A stretch of DNA of 64,000 bases from Culturomica massiliensis (GTDB lineage: Bacteria > Bacteroidota > Bacteroidia > Bacteroidales > Marinifilaceae), in NCBI RefSeq assembly GCF_900091655.1, contig NZ_LT594621.1, forward strand, positions 1,054,001 through 1,118,000, in the 5' to 3' direction. The notes below the pieces were generated by a model. That model did no database searches and was not told the origin of the DNA. It saw only the letters and a list, made by a program, of their open reading frames with translations. Position numbers and translations under genes: made by a program. Of this stretch, positions 52,931 to 63,056 are shown piece after piece. Numbering within the stretch: the stretch's first letter is position 1; each line of letters opens with the position of its first letter.

Positions 52931-53770
52931 ATGGAATATAATAAACTGATTGATCGTCTGATCGACCTGGCTATAGAAGAAGATATCGCCAGCGGAGACG
53001 TCACAACAGAAGCAATTATACCGGCCCATTCACGTGCCGTTGCTGAAATGAAAATGAAAGCCGACGGCGTTATTTCCGGTTTGGAAATCATTCGTCGTGT
53101 ATACGAACGGTTTGAAAAGGATATCGTATGGCAACCTCTGGTAAAAGACGGAGACACAGTACGCAAAGGAGACATTATTCTACGTATCGAAGCCAGTTAC
53201 CGCTGCCTGCTGCTCGGAGAACGCCTTTCGCTCAACATACTGCAACGCATGAGCGGTATTGCCACTGAAACAGCCAAATATGTAAAAGAACTGGCCGGAA
53301 CACATACCCAATTGCTGGATACCCGCAAAACAGCCCCGGGACTACGGGTGCTCGACAAACTTGCTGTAAAGCAGGGAGGCGGTACGAACCACCGGATGGG
53401 ATTATACGACATGTCGATGATCAAAGACAACCACATCAAAGTGGCCGGAGGTATCACCAATGCCGTCAACGCAGTAAGACCCAAACTGGCTCCGGGCATA
53501 AAAATCGAAGTCGAAACGACCAATCTGGATGAAGTACGTGAAGCACTGGCTGCTCATGCCGACATCATTATGCTCGACAATATGAGTACAGCCGATATGA
53601 CGGAAGCCGTAAAAATCATTGCCGGAAAAGCCAAAACGGAAGCTTCCGGAAACATGAGTATCCCACGGCTGAAAGAAGTTGCAGCCACCGGTGTCGATTT
53701 TATCAGTGTCGGGGCCCTCACCCACTCTGTTACAGCACTGGATATCAGCATGAACATTAAAAACAATTAA
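52931..53770 (+). CDS. nadC: Nicotinate-nucleotide diphosphorylase (carboxylating)
   Basis: This 279-residue quinolinate phosphoribosyltransferase has the DTRKTAPGLRVLDKLAVKQGGG block (130-151), HRMGLYDMSMIKDNH and the IEVETTNLDE...IMLDNM strand motifs. It converts quinolinate and PRPP to nicotinate mononucleotide. It starts 27 bp after nadB. Confidence 0.97.
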   Translation: MEYNKLIDRLIDLAIEEDIASGDVTTEAIIPAHSRAVAEMKMKADGVISGLEIIRRVYERFEKDIVWQPLVKDGDTVRKGDIILRIEASYRCLLLGERLSLNILQRMSGIATETAKYVKELAGTHTQLLDTRKTAPGLRVLDKLAVKQGGGTNHRMGLYDMSMIKDNHIKVAGGITNAVNAVRPKLAPGIKIEVETTNLDEVREALAAHADIIMLDNMSTADMTEAVKIIAGKAKTEASGNMSIPRLKEVAATGVDFISVGALTHSVTALDISMNIKNN

Positions 53771-53796
53771 CACTTTTACCTTTCCCCTTTCTTTGC

Positions 53797-53804
53797 TATC
53801 TTTG
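53797..53804 (+). promoter_or_regulatory. -7 box of nadA
   Basis: TATCTTTG is a perfect TAnnTTTG box in the 54-bp gap before nadA, with a T-rich -33 area. nadA may therefore have its own promoter in addition to read-through from nadBC. Confidence 0.55.
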
Positions 53805-53824
53805 GGGGTGAAAACGGAGGATTT

Positions 53825-54751
53825 ATGACACACAATGAGATCATCGACAAGATCGGGCAATTGAAAAAAGAAAAGAATGCCGTTATCCTGGCACATTATT
53901 ATACCCGTCCCGAAGTTCAGGACATTGCCGACTACCTGGGCGACTCCCTGGGATTATCACAGGAAGCCGGAAAAACATCGGCAGATATCATCGTCTTTTG
54001 CGGAGTACACTTCATGGCAGAAACAGCCTCGATCATCTCCCCCGGAAAGACGGTACTGATTCCGGCACAACATGCCGGCTGTTCACTGGCAGAAAGTCTG
54101 ACGGGATATGAGCTGCGGGAATGGAAAAAAGCCAATCCGGACGGTATTGTCGTCAGCTATGTCAATACAACGGCTGAAGTAAAAGCCTGGACCGATATAT
54201 GCTGTACCTCTGCCAATGCCTTAAAGGTAGTTGAAAGTCTGCCGCAGGACAAAAAGATTTTATTCGTACCGGATAAAAATCTCGGGGCCTGGATTCAGAA
54301 AAAGACAGGACGCCAAATGGAACTATGGAGCGGCGACTGTTGTGTACATGAAAAAATCACCACAGAAATGATACTGGCCAAAAGTCAGGAATATCCGGAA
54401 GCCGATATTCTGATTCATCCCGAATCCAATTGTTCACACGACGACCGTATCCTCAATCTTCCGCAAGCCTATATGTATTCTACGGCAGGAATGATCCGGC
54501 ATGCAGCCGCTTCTCCGAAGAAACAATTTATCATTGCCACAGAAATAGAAACCATTCACAAATTACAGAAAGACAATCCGGACAAGGAATTTATTCCGAT
54601 TCATCCGAAAACCATCTGTGGACAGATGAAAAAAGTAACTCTGGAAAATGTCCTGGAAGCGCTCGAAAAAGAACAATATGTGGTAAAAGTTCCGGAAGAT
54701 ATCCGCCAAAGGGCTTGGTTACCCATTGAAAGAATGTTGAAAATACATTGA
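53825..54751 (+). CDS. nadA: Quinolinate synthase
   Basis: This 308-residue 4Fe-4S enzyme condenses iminoaspartate and dihydroxyacetone phosphate to quinolinate. It has the ILAHYYTRPEVQDIAD start block, conserved Cys in CGVHFMAET, CCTSANA and HPKTICGQMKK, and IHPESNCSHDD. It completes the NAD cluster between nadC and pheT. Confidence 0.97.
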   Translation: MTHNEIIDKIGQLKKEKNAVILAHYYTRPEVQDIADYLGDSLGLSQEAGKTSADIIVFCGVHFMAETASIISPGKTVLIPAQHAGCSLAESLTGYELREWKKANPDGIVVSYVNTTAEVKAWTDICCTSANALKVVESLPQDKKILFVPDKNLGAWIQKKTGRQMELWSGDCCVHEKITTEMILAKSQEYPEADILIHPESNCSHDDRILNLPQAYMYSTAGMIRHAAASPKKQFIIATEIETIHKLQKDNPDKEFIPIHPKTICGQMKKVTLENVLEALEKEQYVVKVPEDIRQRAWLPIERMLKIH

Positions 54752-54862
54752 ATAAATACACGTAATAATAACACACGATAAACATTAAATCTGGAAGCAG
54801 CGACCGTCAACCGGGAACAAGCCGGCATAGCGGAAACAAAGCAACCATTAATCCACTGAAAA

Positions 54863-57310
54863 ATGAAAATTTCTTTAAACTGGCTGAAAGAATACCTGAA
54901 AATCGACTTGGATGTTGAAGAAATCTGCCAAATACTGACAAGTATAGGACTGGAAGTAGCCGGATATGAACAAATAGAATCCATAAAAGGCGGACTGAAA
55001 GGTTTGGTTATCGGTGAAGTAAAAACCTGTGAAGCCCACCCCGACTCCGACCATTTGCATATTACAACCGTAGATTTAGGCGACGGTCGGCTGACTCCGA
55101 TCGTATGCGGAGCTCCGAATGTTGCTGCCGGACAGAAAGTAGTCGTTGCAACAATCGGAACGGTACTGTATGATGGTGATAAAGAATTTGTCATCAAAAA
55201 ATCCAAAATCAGGGGACAGGAATCCGAAGGCATGATCTGTGCCGAAGATGAAATCGGAATCGGCCATGATCATAAGGGCATCATCGTACTGCCTCAATCG
55301 GCCGAAACAGGTATGCCCGCTGCCGAATACTACGGTATAACCTCCGACTACGCCATCGAAATAGATATTACCCCGAACAGGGTCGACGGAGCTTCCCACC
55401 TGGGTGTTGCCCGTGACCTGGCAGCTTATCTGAAACAGAGCCGGGACATCGATTACAGCCTGCCTTCAGTGGAAGCTTTTGCTCCCGACAGCAACACTGC
55501 CGGTCTTACGATAGAAGTATTAAGGCCGGAAGCCTGTCCGAGATATGCCGGAGTATGTATAGAAGGTGTGGAGGTTAAAGAATCACCGGAATGGTTGCGC
55601 ACCCGACTCAAAGCCATCGGCCTCAATCCGATCAACAACATCGTAGACATTACAAATTTTATCCTCTTCGAACTGGGCCAACCGCTCCACTCCTTCGATA
55701 AGGACAAGGTAAAAGGTAATAAGGTTGTTATACGCAGTTTCCCGACCGGCACTCCGTTTGTCACATTGGACGGCATAGAACGCAAACTGGATGAAAACGA
55801 TCTGATGGTATGCAATGCCGAAGAACCGATGTGTATAGCAGGTGTATTCGGCGGACTTGAAAGCGGCATTACAGAACAGACAACCAACGTCTTTTTGGAA
55901 AGTGCCTGCTTCGATCCCGTTTTCGTCCGCAAAACCGCTCGCCGGCACGGAATCAACACCGATGCGTCTTTTCGCTTTGAAAGAGGTACCGACCCCAATC
56001 TGGTCATCTATGCACTGAAAAGGGCAGCTCTGCTGATCAAGGAATTGGCCGGAGGTAAAATTACTTCGGACATCATCGACATTTATCCCAATCCGGTACA
56101 GGATTTTGAAGTGGAAGTTAAATATGCCCACATCGACCGGTTAATCGGAAAACAAATCGGCAAAGAAAACATCAAAAAAATACTGAAATCCCTTGAAATA
56201 AAAATAGTACGGGAAGACGACGAAAAATTAATGCTGCTTATCCCTCCCTATCGGGTAGACGTACGCCGGGAAGCGGATGTCATTGAAGACATTCTTCGTA
56301 TCTACGGTTTCAACAATATCGAAGTGCCGGCCAAAGTAAATTCGACCTTGAGCTATTCGGAAAAGCCGGATGATTATCGCCTTAAAAATGTAATCGGAGA
56401 TCTACTGGCAGCAAACGGTTTTAATGAAATCATGAATAACTCGCTGACCAAGGCCGCCTATTTCGAAGGCTTAGAAACATATAAACCCGAAAATACGGTC
56501 ATGTTATTCAACCCGCTCAGCTCCGATCTGAACGCTATGCGGCAAAGCCTGTTGTTCGGGGGCTTAGAAACCATCGCATATAACATCAACCGGAAAAGTC
56601 ATAACTTGCGCTTATTCGAATTCGGAAAAGTGTATACCTTCCATAAAAAAGAAGGAGACAACCATTTAAAGCAATATCAGGAAGAAAACCGGCTCGCCTT
56701 GTTTATTTCCGGCCATAAGAATACCGCCTCCTGGAATAGCAGGGAGGTACCTTCGGACTTCTTTACCCTGAAAGCATACGGTGAAATGGTATTATCACGT
56801 TTGGGACTTCAATCCGATTATCTGACGACGGAAGAAAACAATCAGGATATTTTCCGGGAAGGTCTGGATTATTCACAAAACGGCAAACACTTATTGTCGA
56901 TAGGAGTTGTCAGCTCCAAATTACTGAAAGCGTTCGATATCGGCCAGGACGTATATTATGCCGATTTCTCCTGGGAAAATATATTGAAAACATTGAAAAA
57001 CCATACGATCACCTTCCGGCCGTTACCCAAATTCCCGGCTGTAAAACGTGACCTGGCATTGCTACTGGACAAAAAAATCTCATTCAAAGAAGTGAAAGAG
57101 ATCGCTTTACGTACGGAAAAACATTTATTGAAAAATGTAAGCTTATTCGATGTCTATGAAGGTGAAAAACTGGGTGCAGACAAAAAATCCTATGCAGTCA
57201 GCTTTACCCTGCAGGATGATGAAAAAACACTCACAGACAAGCAGATCGATAAGATCATGAATAAACTGATCGGCACATATAAACATCTGCTTCAGGCAGA
57301 AATTCGCTAA
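54863..57310 (+). CDS. pheT: Phenylalanyl-tRNA synthetase beta subunit
   Basis: This 815-residue protein has the N-terminal tRNA-binding EMAP-like domain (about 40-150), B3/B4 editing domain, B5 domain, the class II catalytic-like core and a C-terminal FDX-ACB anticodon-binding domain (FDVYEGEKLGADKKSYA). It works with PheS, which is not in this window. A terminator follows directly. Confidence 0.97.
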   Translation: MKISLNWLKEYLKIDLDVEEICQILTSIGLEVAGYEQIESIKGGLKGLVIGEVKTCEAHPDSDHLHITTVDLGDGRLTPIVCGAPNVAAGQKVVVATIGTVLYDGDKEFVIKKSKIRGQESEGMICAEDEIGIGHDHKGIIVLPQSAETGMPAAEYYGITSDYAIEIDITPNRVDGASHLGVARDLAAYLKQSRDIDYSLPSVEAFAPDSNTAGLTIEVLRPEACPRYAGVCIEGVEVKESPEWLRTRLKAIGLNPINNIVDITNFILFELGQPLHSFDKDKVKGNKVVIRSFPTGTPFVTLDGIERKLDENDLMVCNAEEPMCIAGVFGGLESGITEQTTNVFLESACFDPVFVRKTARRHGINTDASFRFERGTDPNLVIYALKRAALLIKELAGGKITSDIIDIYPNPVQDFEVEVKYAHIDRLIGKQIGKENIKKILKSLEIKIVREDDEKLMLLIPPYRVDVRREADVIEDILRIYGFNNIEVPAKVNSTLSYSEKPDDYRLKNVIGDLLAANGFNEIMNNSLTKAAYFEGLETYKPENTVMLFNPLSSDLNAMRQSLLFGGLETIAYNINRKSHNLRLFEFGKVYTFHKKEGDNHLKQYQEENRLALFISGHKNTASWNSREVPSDFFTLKAYGEMVLSRLGLQSDYLTTEENNQDIFREGLDYSQNGKHLLSIGVVSSKLLKAFDIGQDVYYADFSWENILKTLKNHTITFRPLPKFPAVKRDLALLLDKKISFKEVKEIALRTEKHLLKNVSLFDVYEGEKLGADKKSYAVSFTLQDDEKTLTDKQIDKIMNKLIGTYKHLLQAEIR

Positions 57311-57314
57311 AAAG

Positions 57315-57346
57315 AATAAGGACTGAAAAATCAGTCCTTATTTTTT
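57315..57346 (+). terminator. pheT terminator
   Basis: AATAAGGACTGA (57315-57326) pairs perfectly with TCAGTCCTTATT (57331-57342), followed by a T run. Confidence 0.9.
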
Positions 57347-57536
57347 ATAAATAACTTATCCGATCTCACCTGACATTAATTCCACGGCTTTTACAGCAAT
57401 ATTGCATTTTTTTTTACATTTCCATTATTAATAACTATTTTTACAAATGTCCGGTGAAGTTGGGGTTAACATTGGATACCCGAATCCGTAAACAGTAAGC
57501 ACATTACGTAAAGAAACCTCGAATAGACAAGCATTT

Positions 57537-58349
57537 ATGGAGACAAACAACGAATATAACCGCAAAAAATACAAATTGGGATTAGCATTAAGCGGAGGTG
57601 GGGCCCGGGGATTTGCACATTTCGGGGTAATCAAAGCCATGCAGGAATACGGAATCCGTCCGGATATCATTTCCGGTACCAGTGCCGGTGCACTAGCCGG
57701 TGCCATGATTGCTGCAGGCAAAACCCCTGACGAATGCATCGAATTTTTTACTCATAAAAAAGTCTTGAATTTTGCCCGGTTTACCATGTCAAAAATAGGA
57801 TTGATGTCCATGAACGGCATGGAAAACGGCTTACGTAAATTCTTAAAGGCAAAAACCTTCGAAGACTTGCAAACACCGTTAGTAGTTACAGCAACCGATA
57901 TCAGTAATGCCAAATCCGTACACTTCAACAGCGGAGAATTGATTCCCCGCATCCTGGCCTCCTGCTCCGTTCCCATTGTTTTCATTCCGATAGAAATCGA
58001 CGGAGTTATTTATGTTGACGGCGGTATATTTATGAACTTACCGGTCAGACCGATTCGGGACTTATGTGAAAAAGTAATTGCCGTTGAGATTAATTCAAAC
58101 GAAAGCCGGCAAAAAGTAGGTAATATGATACACATGGCCGTCCGTTCTTTCCATTTAGGACTGGCAGCCAACACCCATATCGACAAAAAATTGGCAGATA
58201 TTTTTATAGCCCCCGACGATATGATCAGATACAGCATGTTTGATTTGAGCCATATCCGGGAAATATACGAACAAGGCTATTCGACGGCCCGGGAAATTCT
58301 GAAAGACTTTCAGAAAGTCACGACCCCTGCGGTAGCTATTGCCAATTAA
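57537..58349 (+). CDS. Patatin-like phospholipase
   Basis: This 270-residue acyl hydrolase has the oxyanion loop GGGARGFAHFG (about 18-28), the nucleophile motif GTSAG (about 47-51) and the DGG catalytic Asp block (VDGGIFMNLPV). It is cytoplasmic with no signal peptide, like the RssA group. The substrate cannot be told from sequence. Confidence 0.92.
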   Translation: METNNEYNRKKYKLGLALSGGGARGFAHFGVIKAMQEYGIRPDIISGTSAGALAGAMIAAGKTPDECIEFFTHKKVLNFARFTMSKIGLMSMNGMENGLRKFLKAKTFEDLQTPLVVTATDISNAKSVHFNSGELIPRILASCSVPIVFIPIEIDGVIYVDGGIFMNLPVRPIRDLCEKVIAVEINSNESRQKVGNMIHMAVRSFHLGLAANTHIDKKLADIFIAPDDMIRYSMFDLSHIREIYEQGYSTAREILKDFQKVTTPAVAIAN

Positions 58350-58350
58350 T

Positions 58351-59373
58351 TCAAGCCCCTACAAAAGTCTCGAAAAACCAGGCAGCCGTTTCATTTACCC
58401 GCTTTACGACTTCGTCCAGCGGCAAATCCATCTGCCCGCCGGCAGCATTCAAATGTCCGCCTCCGTTAAAATGAGCCTTTGCCCATTCATTGACAGGAAT
58501 AGCCCCTTTGGAACGGAAAGACAATTTCACCCTTTCTTTACGCTGGGTTATCTGTACCGAAACATATATATTCTCTACGGAAAGCGGAATATTCACCAAG
58601 CCTTCCAAATCACCGTCCTGGTAATTGTATGTATTCAATTCTTCCAGCGTAATCGGAATAAGTGCCACGGGATAATCCGGATGCACCGTCAATTTATTCA
58701 GCAAGGCATTCCCGATCAGACGCAAACGGGAAAGTTTGTTCATCTGATACAGATAATGATGCACTGATTCCTTATCCAATCCCCGCTCCAGTAAATCGGC
58801 AATCACCCGATACGTCTGCGGACGGGAAGAATTATGACTCAATCCTCCTGTATCCGTATTAATTCCCGTATACAACGCATTCGCAACATCCGTATCGATC
58901 ACGTCCACACCCCATATTTCCGTAATTACTTTATAAAGCAATTCACAAGTTGAAGAAACCCGCACATCCGAAATAACATAGTCTACGGCTTCCGGACCCG
59001 GATGGTGATCGATAATCACTTTCTCCGCTTTGGCAGCCTTTACCAAACCCTCCAGGTCACCTTCCCGCTTTGTCGTATTATGATCGAGCATAAAAATCAA
59101 ATCCGCATCCCCGATAAGCCGCGCACATTCCTCCGGCTTATTCTGGTAAGAAATCGCTCTCTTGATATTTTTCAACCAAACCAGATACTCCGGAAAATAA
59201 TCACAGGTAAGAATATGACAGTCAAACCCGGCTTTCAGCAAGGCTTCTGAAAAAGCAGAACAAGCCCCGACAGCATCCCCGTCAGCTGAAATATGCGGAA
59301 TAATCACCGTCTTCAACTCCTGTCCCTGTAAGCGCTCCCGCAATCTTCCTATCTCTATATCTATCGTTTCCAT
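58351..59373 (-). CDS. DHH/DHHA1 phosphoesterase, NrnA-like
   Basis: This 340-residue enzyme (ATG 59373) has SADGDAVGACSAF and DHHPG motifs of the DHH family, a middle DHN block (MLDHNTTKR), and the DHHA1 motif GGGHLNAAGG at the C terminus. It probably degrades nanoRNA oligonucleotides and may also act on pAp or cyclic dinucleotides. It converges on the patatin-like gene with 1 bp between stops. Confidence 0.92.
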   Translation of the reverse strand: METIDIEIGRLRERLQGQELKTVIIPHISADGDAVGACSAFSEALLKAGFDCHILTCDYFPEYLVWLKNIKRAISYQNKPEECARLIGDADLIFMLDHNTTKREGDLEGLVKAAKAEKVIIDHHPGPEAVDYVISDVRVSSTCELLYKVITEIWGVDVIDTDVANALYTGINTDTGGLSHNSSRPQTYRVIADLLERGLDKESVHHYLYQMNKLSRLRLIGNALLNKLTVHPDYPVALIPITLEELNTYNYQDGDLEGLVNIPLSVENIYVSVQITQRKERVKLSFRSKGAIPVNEWAKAHFNGGGHLNAAGGQMDLPLDEVVKRVNETAAWFFETFVGA

Positions 59374-59400
59374 ATTTCGGATACATTTATTTTGAATGTG

Positions 59401-59408
59401 CAAAGATA
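59401..59408 (-). promoter_or_regulatory. -7 box of the DHH phosphoesterase gene
   Basis: CAAAGATA on the plus strand is TATCTTTG on the minus strand, a perfect TAnnTTTG box 28 bp before the start codon. Confidence 0.6.
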
Positions 59409-59451
59409 CGATAAAGCCTCCTTTTACTATAAAATTTTACGGAATAAATTA

Positions 59452-59484
59452 AAACCAGCCGTCTGAAAAACAAACGGCTGGTTT
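59452..59484 (-). terminator. guaA terminator
   Basis: AAACCAGCCGT (59452-59462) pairs perfectly with ACGGCTGGTTT (59474-59484) just beyond the guaA stop on the minus strand. Confidence 0.85.
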
Positions 59485-59512
59485 CAAAAATCTATCTATC
59501 GTACATCAATTA

Positions 59513-61042
59513 TTACTCCCACTCGATTGTGGCGGGCGGTTTCGAGCTGATATCGTAAACAACCCGGTTGATACCTCTGACATTATTGATAATCCGGTTA
59601 GATACCCGGGCCAGAAATTCATAAGGCAAATGACACCAATCGGCAGTCATCCCGTCCGTCGATTCCACCGCACGTAAAGCCACCACACTTTCATAGGTAC
59701 GCTCATCCCCCATCACTCCCACACTCTGCACCGGCAGTAACATAACACCGGCCTGCCATACCTTGTCATATAAGCCTTCTTCCTGCAACATCGAAATAAA
59801 AACATGATCGGCTTCCTGCAACAAAGCCACCTTCTCCCTGGTAACCTCCCCTAAAATACGAATCGCCAAACCCGGTCCCGGGAACGGATGACGCTGCAAA
59901 AATTTATCCGCCAAACCCAGACTTCTCCCGACACGGCGCACCTCATCCTTGAATAACAAACGCAAAGGCTCAACCAATTGCAACTTCATATAATCAGGCA
60001 ATCCGCCTACATTATGGTGTGACTTAATCGTTTGTGACGGTCCGTTCACCGACAAAGATTCAATGACATCCGGGTAAATCGTCCCCTGTCCCAACCATTT
60101 TGCATCTTTAATTTTAGAAGCCTCCTGATCGAACACATCTATAAACGTATTACCGATAATTTTCCGTTTCTTTTCCGGTTCGGCAACTCCGGCCAAACGG
60201 CCGAGAAATAAATCCGCGGATTCCGAGCCCACAACATTCAGCCCCAGTTCCTTATAATTTTCCAGTACATTCTTGTATTCATCTTTCCGCAGCAAACCGT
60301 TATCCACAAAAATACAAGTCAGGTTTTTACCGATAGCCCGGTGCAACAACATCGCCGCTACCGTAGAATCGACACCTCCCGACAATCCCAGAATGACACG
60401 GTCATTTCCCAATTTTTGCTTCAATTCGGCTACCGTAGTTTCTACAAACGAATCCGGTGTCCAATCCTGCGCACATCCGCATATATTCACCACAAAATTA
60501 TACAGCAGGCATTTACCTTCCGTACTGTGATATACTTCCGGATGAAACTGTATGCCGTATGTCGTCTCTTGTCCTACTTTAAAAGCAGCATTCTTTACAT
60601 CTGCCGTACTGGCTATCACCTTGCAATCCGCCGGTAATTTCTCAATCGTATCTCCATGTGACATCCACACCTGAGAATTCATGCTCATACCTTTAAAAAG
60701 CAGACTCTCCTGATCGATATAAGCTAAATTGGCACGGCCGTACTCCCGCTTATTCGATGCTTTCACCTCCCCTCCGAAATTGTGAGCCAGATACTGAGCC
60801 CCGAAACAAACCCCGAGCAAAGGTAACTTCCCCTTCATAGCCGATAAATCAGGTTTCGGCGCTTTCTCATCCCGCACCGAAAAAGGACTCCCCGAAAGGA
60901 TGACTCCCTTTACCGAAGCATCCAGTGCCGGATGGTTGTTATAAGGATAAATTTCACAATATACATTCAGTTCACGAACCCTCCTCGCAATTAACTGCGT
61001 ATACTGAGAGCCGAAATCCAATATCAGTATCTTTTCCTGCAT
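59513..61042 (-). CDS. guaA: GMP synthase (glutamine-hydrolysing)
   Basis: This 509-residue enzyme makes GMP from XMP. It has an N-terminal class I glutaminase with GVCFGAQYL (nucleophile Cys) and GIQFHPEV, then the ATP-pyrophosphatase with LSGGVDST and the C-terminal dimerisation domain ending in PPATIEWE. A TATCTTTG box on the minus strand at 61067-61074 is the likely -7 element. Confidence 0.97.
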   Translation of the reverse strand: MQEKILILDFGSQYTQLIARRVRELNVYCEIYPYNNHPALDASVKGVILSGSPFSVRDEKAPKPDLSAMKGKLPLLGVCFGAQYLAHNFGGEVKASNKREYGRANLAYIDQESLLFKGMSMNSQVWMSHGDTIEKLPADCKVIASTADVKNAAFKVGQETTYGIQFHPEVYHSTEGKCLLYNFVVNICGCAQDWTPDSFVETTVAELKQKLGNDRVILGLSGGVDSTVAAMLLHRAIGKNLTCIFVDNGLLRKDEYKNVLENYKELGLNVVGSESADLFLGRLAGVAEPEKKRKIIGNTFIDVFDQEASKIKDAKWLGQGTIYPDVIESLSVNGPSQTIKSHHNVGGLPDYMKLQLVEPLRLLFKDEVRRVGRSLGLADKFLQRHPFPGPGLAIRILGEVTREKVALLQEADHVFISMLQEEGLYDKVWQAGVMLLPVQSVGVMGDERTYESVVALRAVESTDGMTADWCHLPYEFLARVSNRIINNVRGINRVVYDISSKPPATIEWE

Positions 61043-61066
61043 AATAATCAGTTAAATTATTTCCGG

Positions 61067-61074
61067 CAAAGATA
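61067..61074 (-). promoter_or_regulatory. -7 box of guaA
   Basis: CAAAGATA on the plus strand is TATCTTTG on the minus strand, 24 bp before the guaA start. Confidence 0.6.
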
Positions 61075-61247
61075 ATAAAATTGGAATTACATGTTTTATA
61101 TTCACTTTTAAACTTTCCTATATTCGATAAAAAGAAAGTAATATTACCATTTTAGTTTCAAATTGAAAGTGCTGCAACAAATCATATAACAATTTGAAAA
61201 ATAACATTTTAAATCACAAAACGATTTTCATTTTCATGCAAAAACAT

Positions 61248-61255
61248 TACTTTTG
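61248..61255 (+). promoter_or_regulatory. -7 box of the NSS transporter gene
   Basis: TACTTTTG is a perfect TAnnTTTG box, 55 bp before the ATG at 61311. The upstream part of the gap, 61075-61247, is AT-rich and shows nothing else. Confidence 0.6.
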
Positions 61256-61310
61256 CATCCAAAGTAAAATCAACTGAAAGATTCTTAAACTAAAAATTCA
61301 GACATTGAGC

Positions 61311-62660
61311 ATGCACAAAACACGCGATAGTTTCGGTTCCAAATTCGGGGCCATAGCTGCCTTAGCCGGTTCAGCAGTAGGGTTGGGAAATATCTGGAAA
61401 TTTCCTTATGAAGCAGGAAATAACGGAGGCGGTGCCTTTCTGATCATTTACATCTTTTTTACATTGGCTATCGGACTGCCGATTATGCTCAGTGAATTTG
61501 CCCTCGGACGCCGGGGACAGCAAAATGCGTTCGGCACTTTCAAAACTTTGGCTCCGGGATCAAAATGGTATCTTTTCGGATTGCTTTCGATCATAGCCGC
61601 TGCTTTCATTCTTTCTTTTTACGGTACGGTTTCCGGCTGGACACTGGAATACGTCTGGCTGGCCATTTCGGGAGCCTTTCACCACCAAACGGCGGAAGGT
61701 ATCCATGACACGTTCAATACGTTCATCAGTCACCCTTACAAAGCCGTTATCTGGCAAGTAAGTTTCATGGTGATTACCGGTGCGATCATTGTTGCCGGAG
61801 TCAAAAAAGGCATAGAACGGTATACCAAAATGATGATGCCCGTACTGTTCGTCATCGTCATATTATTAGGCATCCGGGCTTCCACATTACCGGGCGCCGG
61901 CGAAGGGCTCAAATTCCTTTTCTATCCGGATTTCAGTAAACTCACCGGACAATCGGTACTTTCTGCATTGGGACAGGCTTTCTTTTCCTTATCCCTCGGT
62001 ATGGGAGTACTGCTGACGTATGCCTCATACATCCGGAAAACAGAAAATCTGGCACACATTTCATTACAGGTTATTACCACAGACACCTTAGTGGCAATTT
62101 TATCCGGAATAGCTATTCTGCCTGCGGTATTTTCATTCGGTATCGATCCACAGGCCGGACCCGGACTTGTATTCCTGACTCTTCCCCAAGTATTCCAAAG
62201 TATGCCGCTGGGTTATTTCTGGGCCATTCTGTTTTTTATACTGCTGACTTTCGCCGCTCTGACTTCGGCAATCTCTCTGATGGAAGTTGTCGTAGCCTAT
62301 CTGGTTGAAGAGAAAAAAATGAGCCGTCTGAAAGCGACGATTACCACCACTTCAGGCATCGGGCTGCTCGGAATCTTTTGTACTCTTTCATTCGGACCGT
62401 TGCAAAACATCCGTTTTTTCGGACTATCGATCTTCGATACGTTCGATTTTGTCAGTTCCAATATATTACTGCCCCTGGGAGGTATATTGATCTGTATTTT
62501 TGCCGGCTGGCGACTGGATAAATCCATACTCTGCGACGAAATCAGTAACGAAGGCCGTCTTAAATTTAAATTTTTCAGACTATATGCTTTTATTCTGAAA
62601 TACGTCGCTCCCATCTGTATCTTTGTAATACTTCTGAACTCAATGGGAATCCTGAAATAA
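61311..62660 (+). CDS. Sodium-dependent transporter, NSS family
   Basis: This 449-residue membrane protein of the neurotransmitter:sodium symporter family has about 11 to 12 helices. The first helix carries the unwound AGSAVGLGNIWKFPYEAGNNGGGAF signature split around Gly residues (about 15-40), which binds Na+ and substrate. It probably imports amino acids. The ATG at 61311 is used; a TTG at 61305 is possible. Confidence 0.93.
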   Translation: MHKTRDSFGSKFGAIAALAGSAVGLGNIWKFPYEAGNNGGGAFLIIYIFFTLAIGLPIMLSEFALGRRGQQNAFGTFKTLAPGSKWYLFGLLSIIAAAFILSFYGTVSGWTLEYVWLAISGAFHHQTAEGIHDTFNTFISHPYKAVIWQVSFMVITGAIIVAGVKKGIERYTKMMMPVLFVIVILLGIRASTLPGAGEGLKFLFYPDFSKLTGQSVLSALGQAFFSLSLGMGVLLTYASYIRKTENLAHISLQVITTDTLVAILSGIAILPAVFSFGIDPQAGPGLVFLTLPQVFQSMPLGYFWAILFFILLTFAALTSAISLMEVVVAYLVEEKKMSRLKATITTTSGIGLLGIFCTLSFGPLQNIRFFGLSIFDTFDFVSSNILLPLGGILICIFAGWRLDKSILCDEISNEGRLKFKFFRLYAFILKYVAPICIFVILLNSMGILK

Positions 62661-62783
62661 ACCGCCGGAAATTAAAAGACAATCTACATAAAAAACGTTT
62701 TAATGCAGATTTACGATTTTAGATTAAAAATCTGATAAAAAATCAGGTTGCCGGGCAATTCAAAATTTACAATCCATATGAAC

Positions 62784-62814
62784 CATTTCAGATTGATCGG
62801 ACCAATCTGAAATG
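62784..62814 (+). terminator. Hairpin downstream of the NSS transporter
   Basis: CATTTCAGATTG (62784-62795) pairs perfectly with CAATCTGAAATG (62803-62814). There is no strong T tract, so termination is only likely. The rest of 62661-63054 is AT-rich repeats without a gene. Confidence 0.5.
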
Positions 62815-62996
62815 ATTCTTCTATTTCTCCCCAAGATATATCAAATTATAACCTGCAACCTTTAATTTCCCATCAATACCTCTTCACACTGAAACATAAA
62901 AAACCGAAATGACTGACAATGAACCGGATCAGCATCAGAAATTACACAAATGAGTCCGTCCCAGTGTGTAATTTGAAATCTGCAGGTTCCATCCAA

Positions 62997-63056
62997 AATC
63001 GTAAATCAAAAATCGTAAATCATAAATCGTAAATCGTAAATCAAAAATCGTAAATC
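62997..63056. repeat. Short tandem repeats beside uvrA
   Basis: Five copies of AATCGTAAATC occur (62997, 63011, 63025, 63032 and 63046), the last reaching the uvrA stop codon. Related words in the opposite orientation lie near 62710. The spacing is irregular and there is no array structure. Confidence 0.8.

Noticed and set aside
62997..63056. CRISPR-like repeat array
   Set aside because: The repeats are only 11 bp, irregularly spaced and even overlapping, with no unique spacers and no cas genes in the window.
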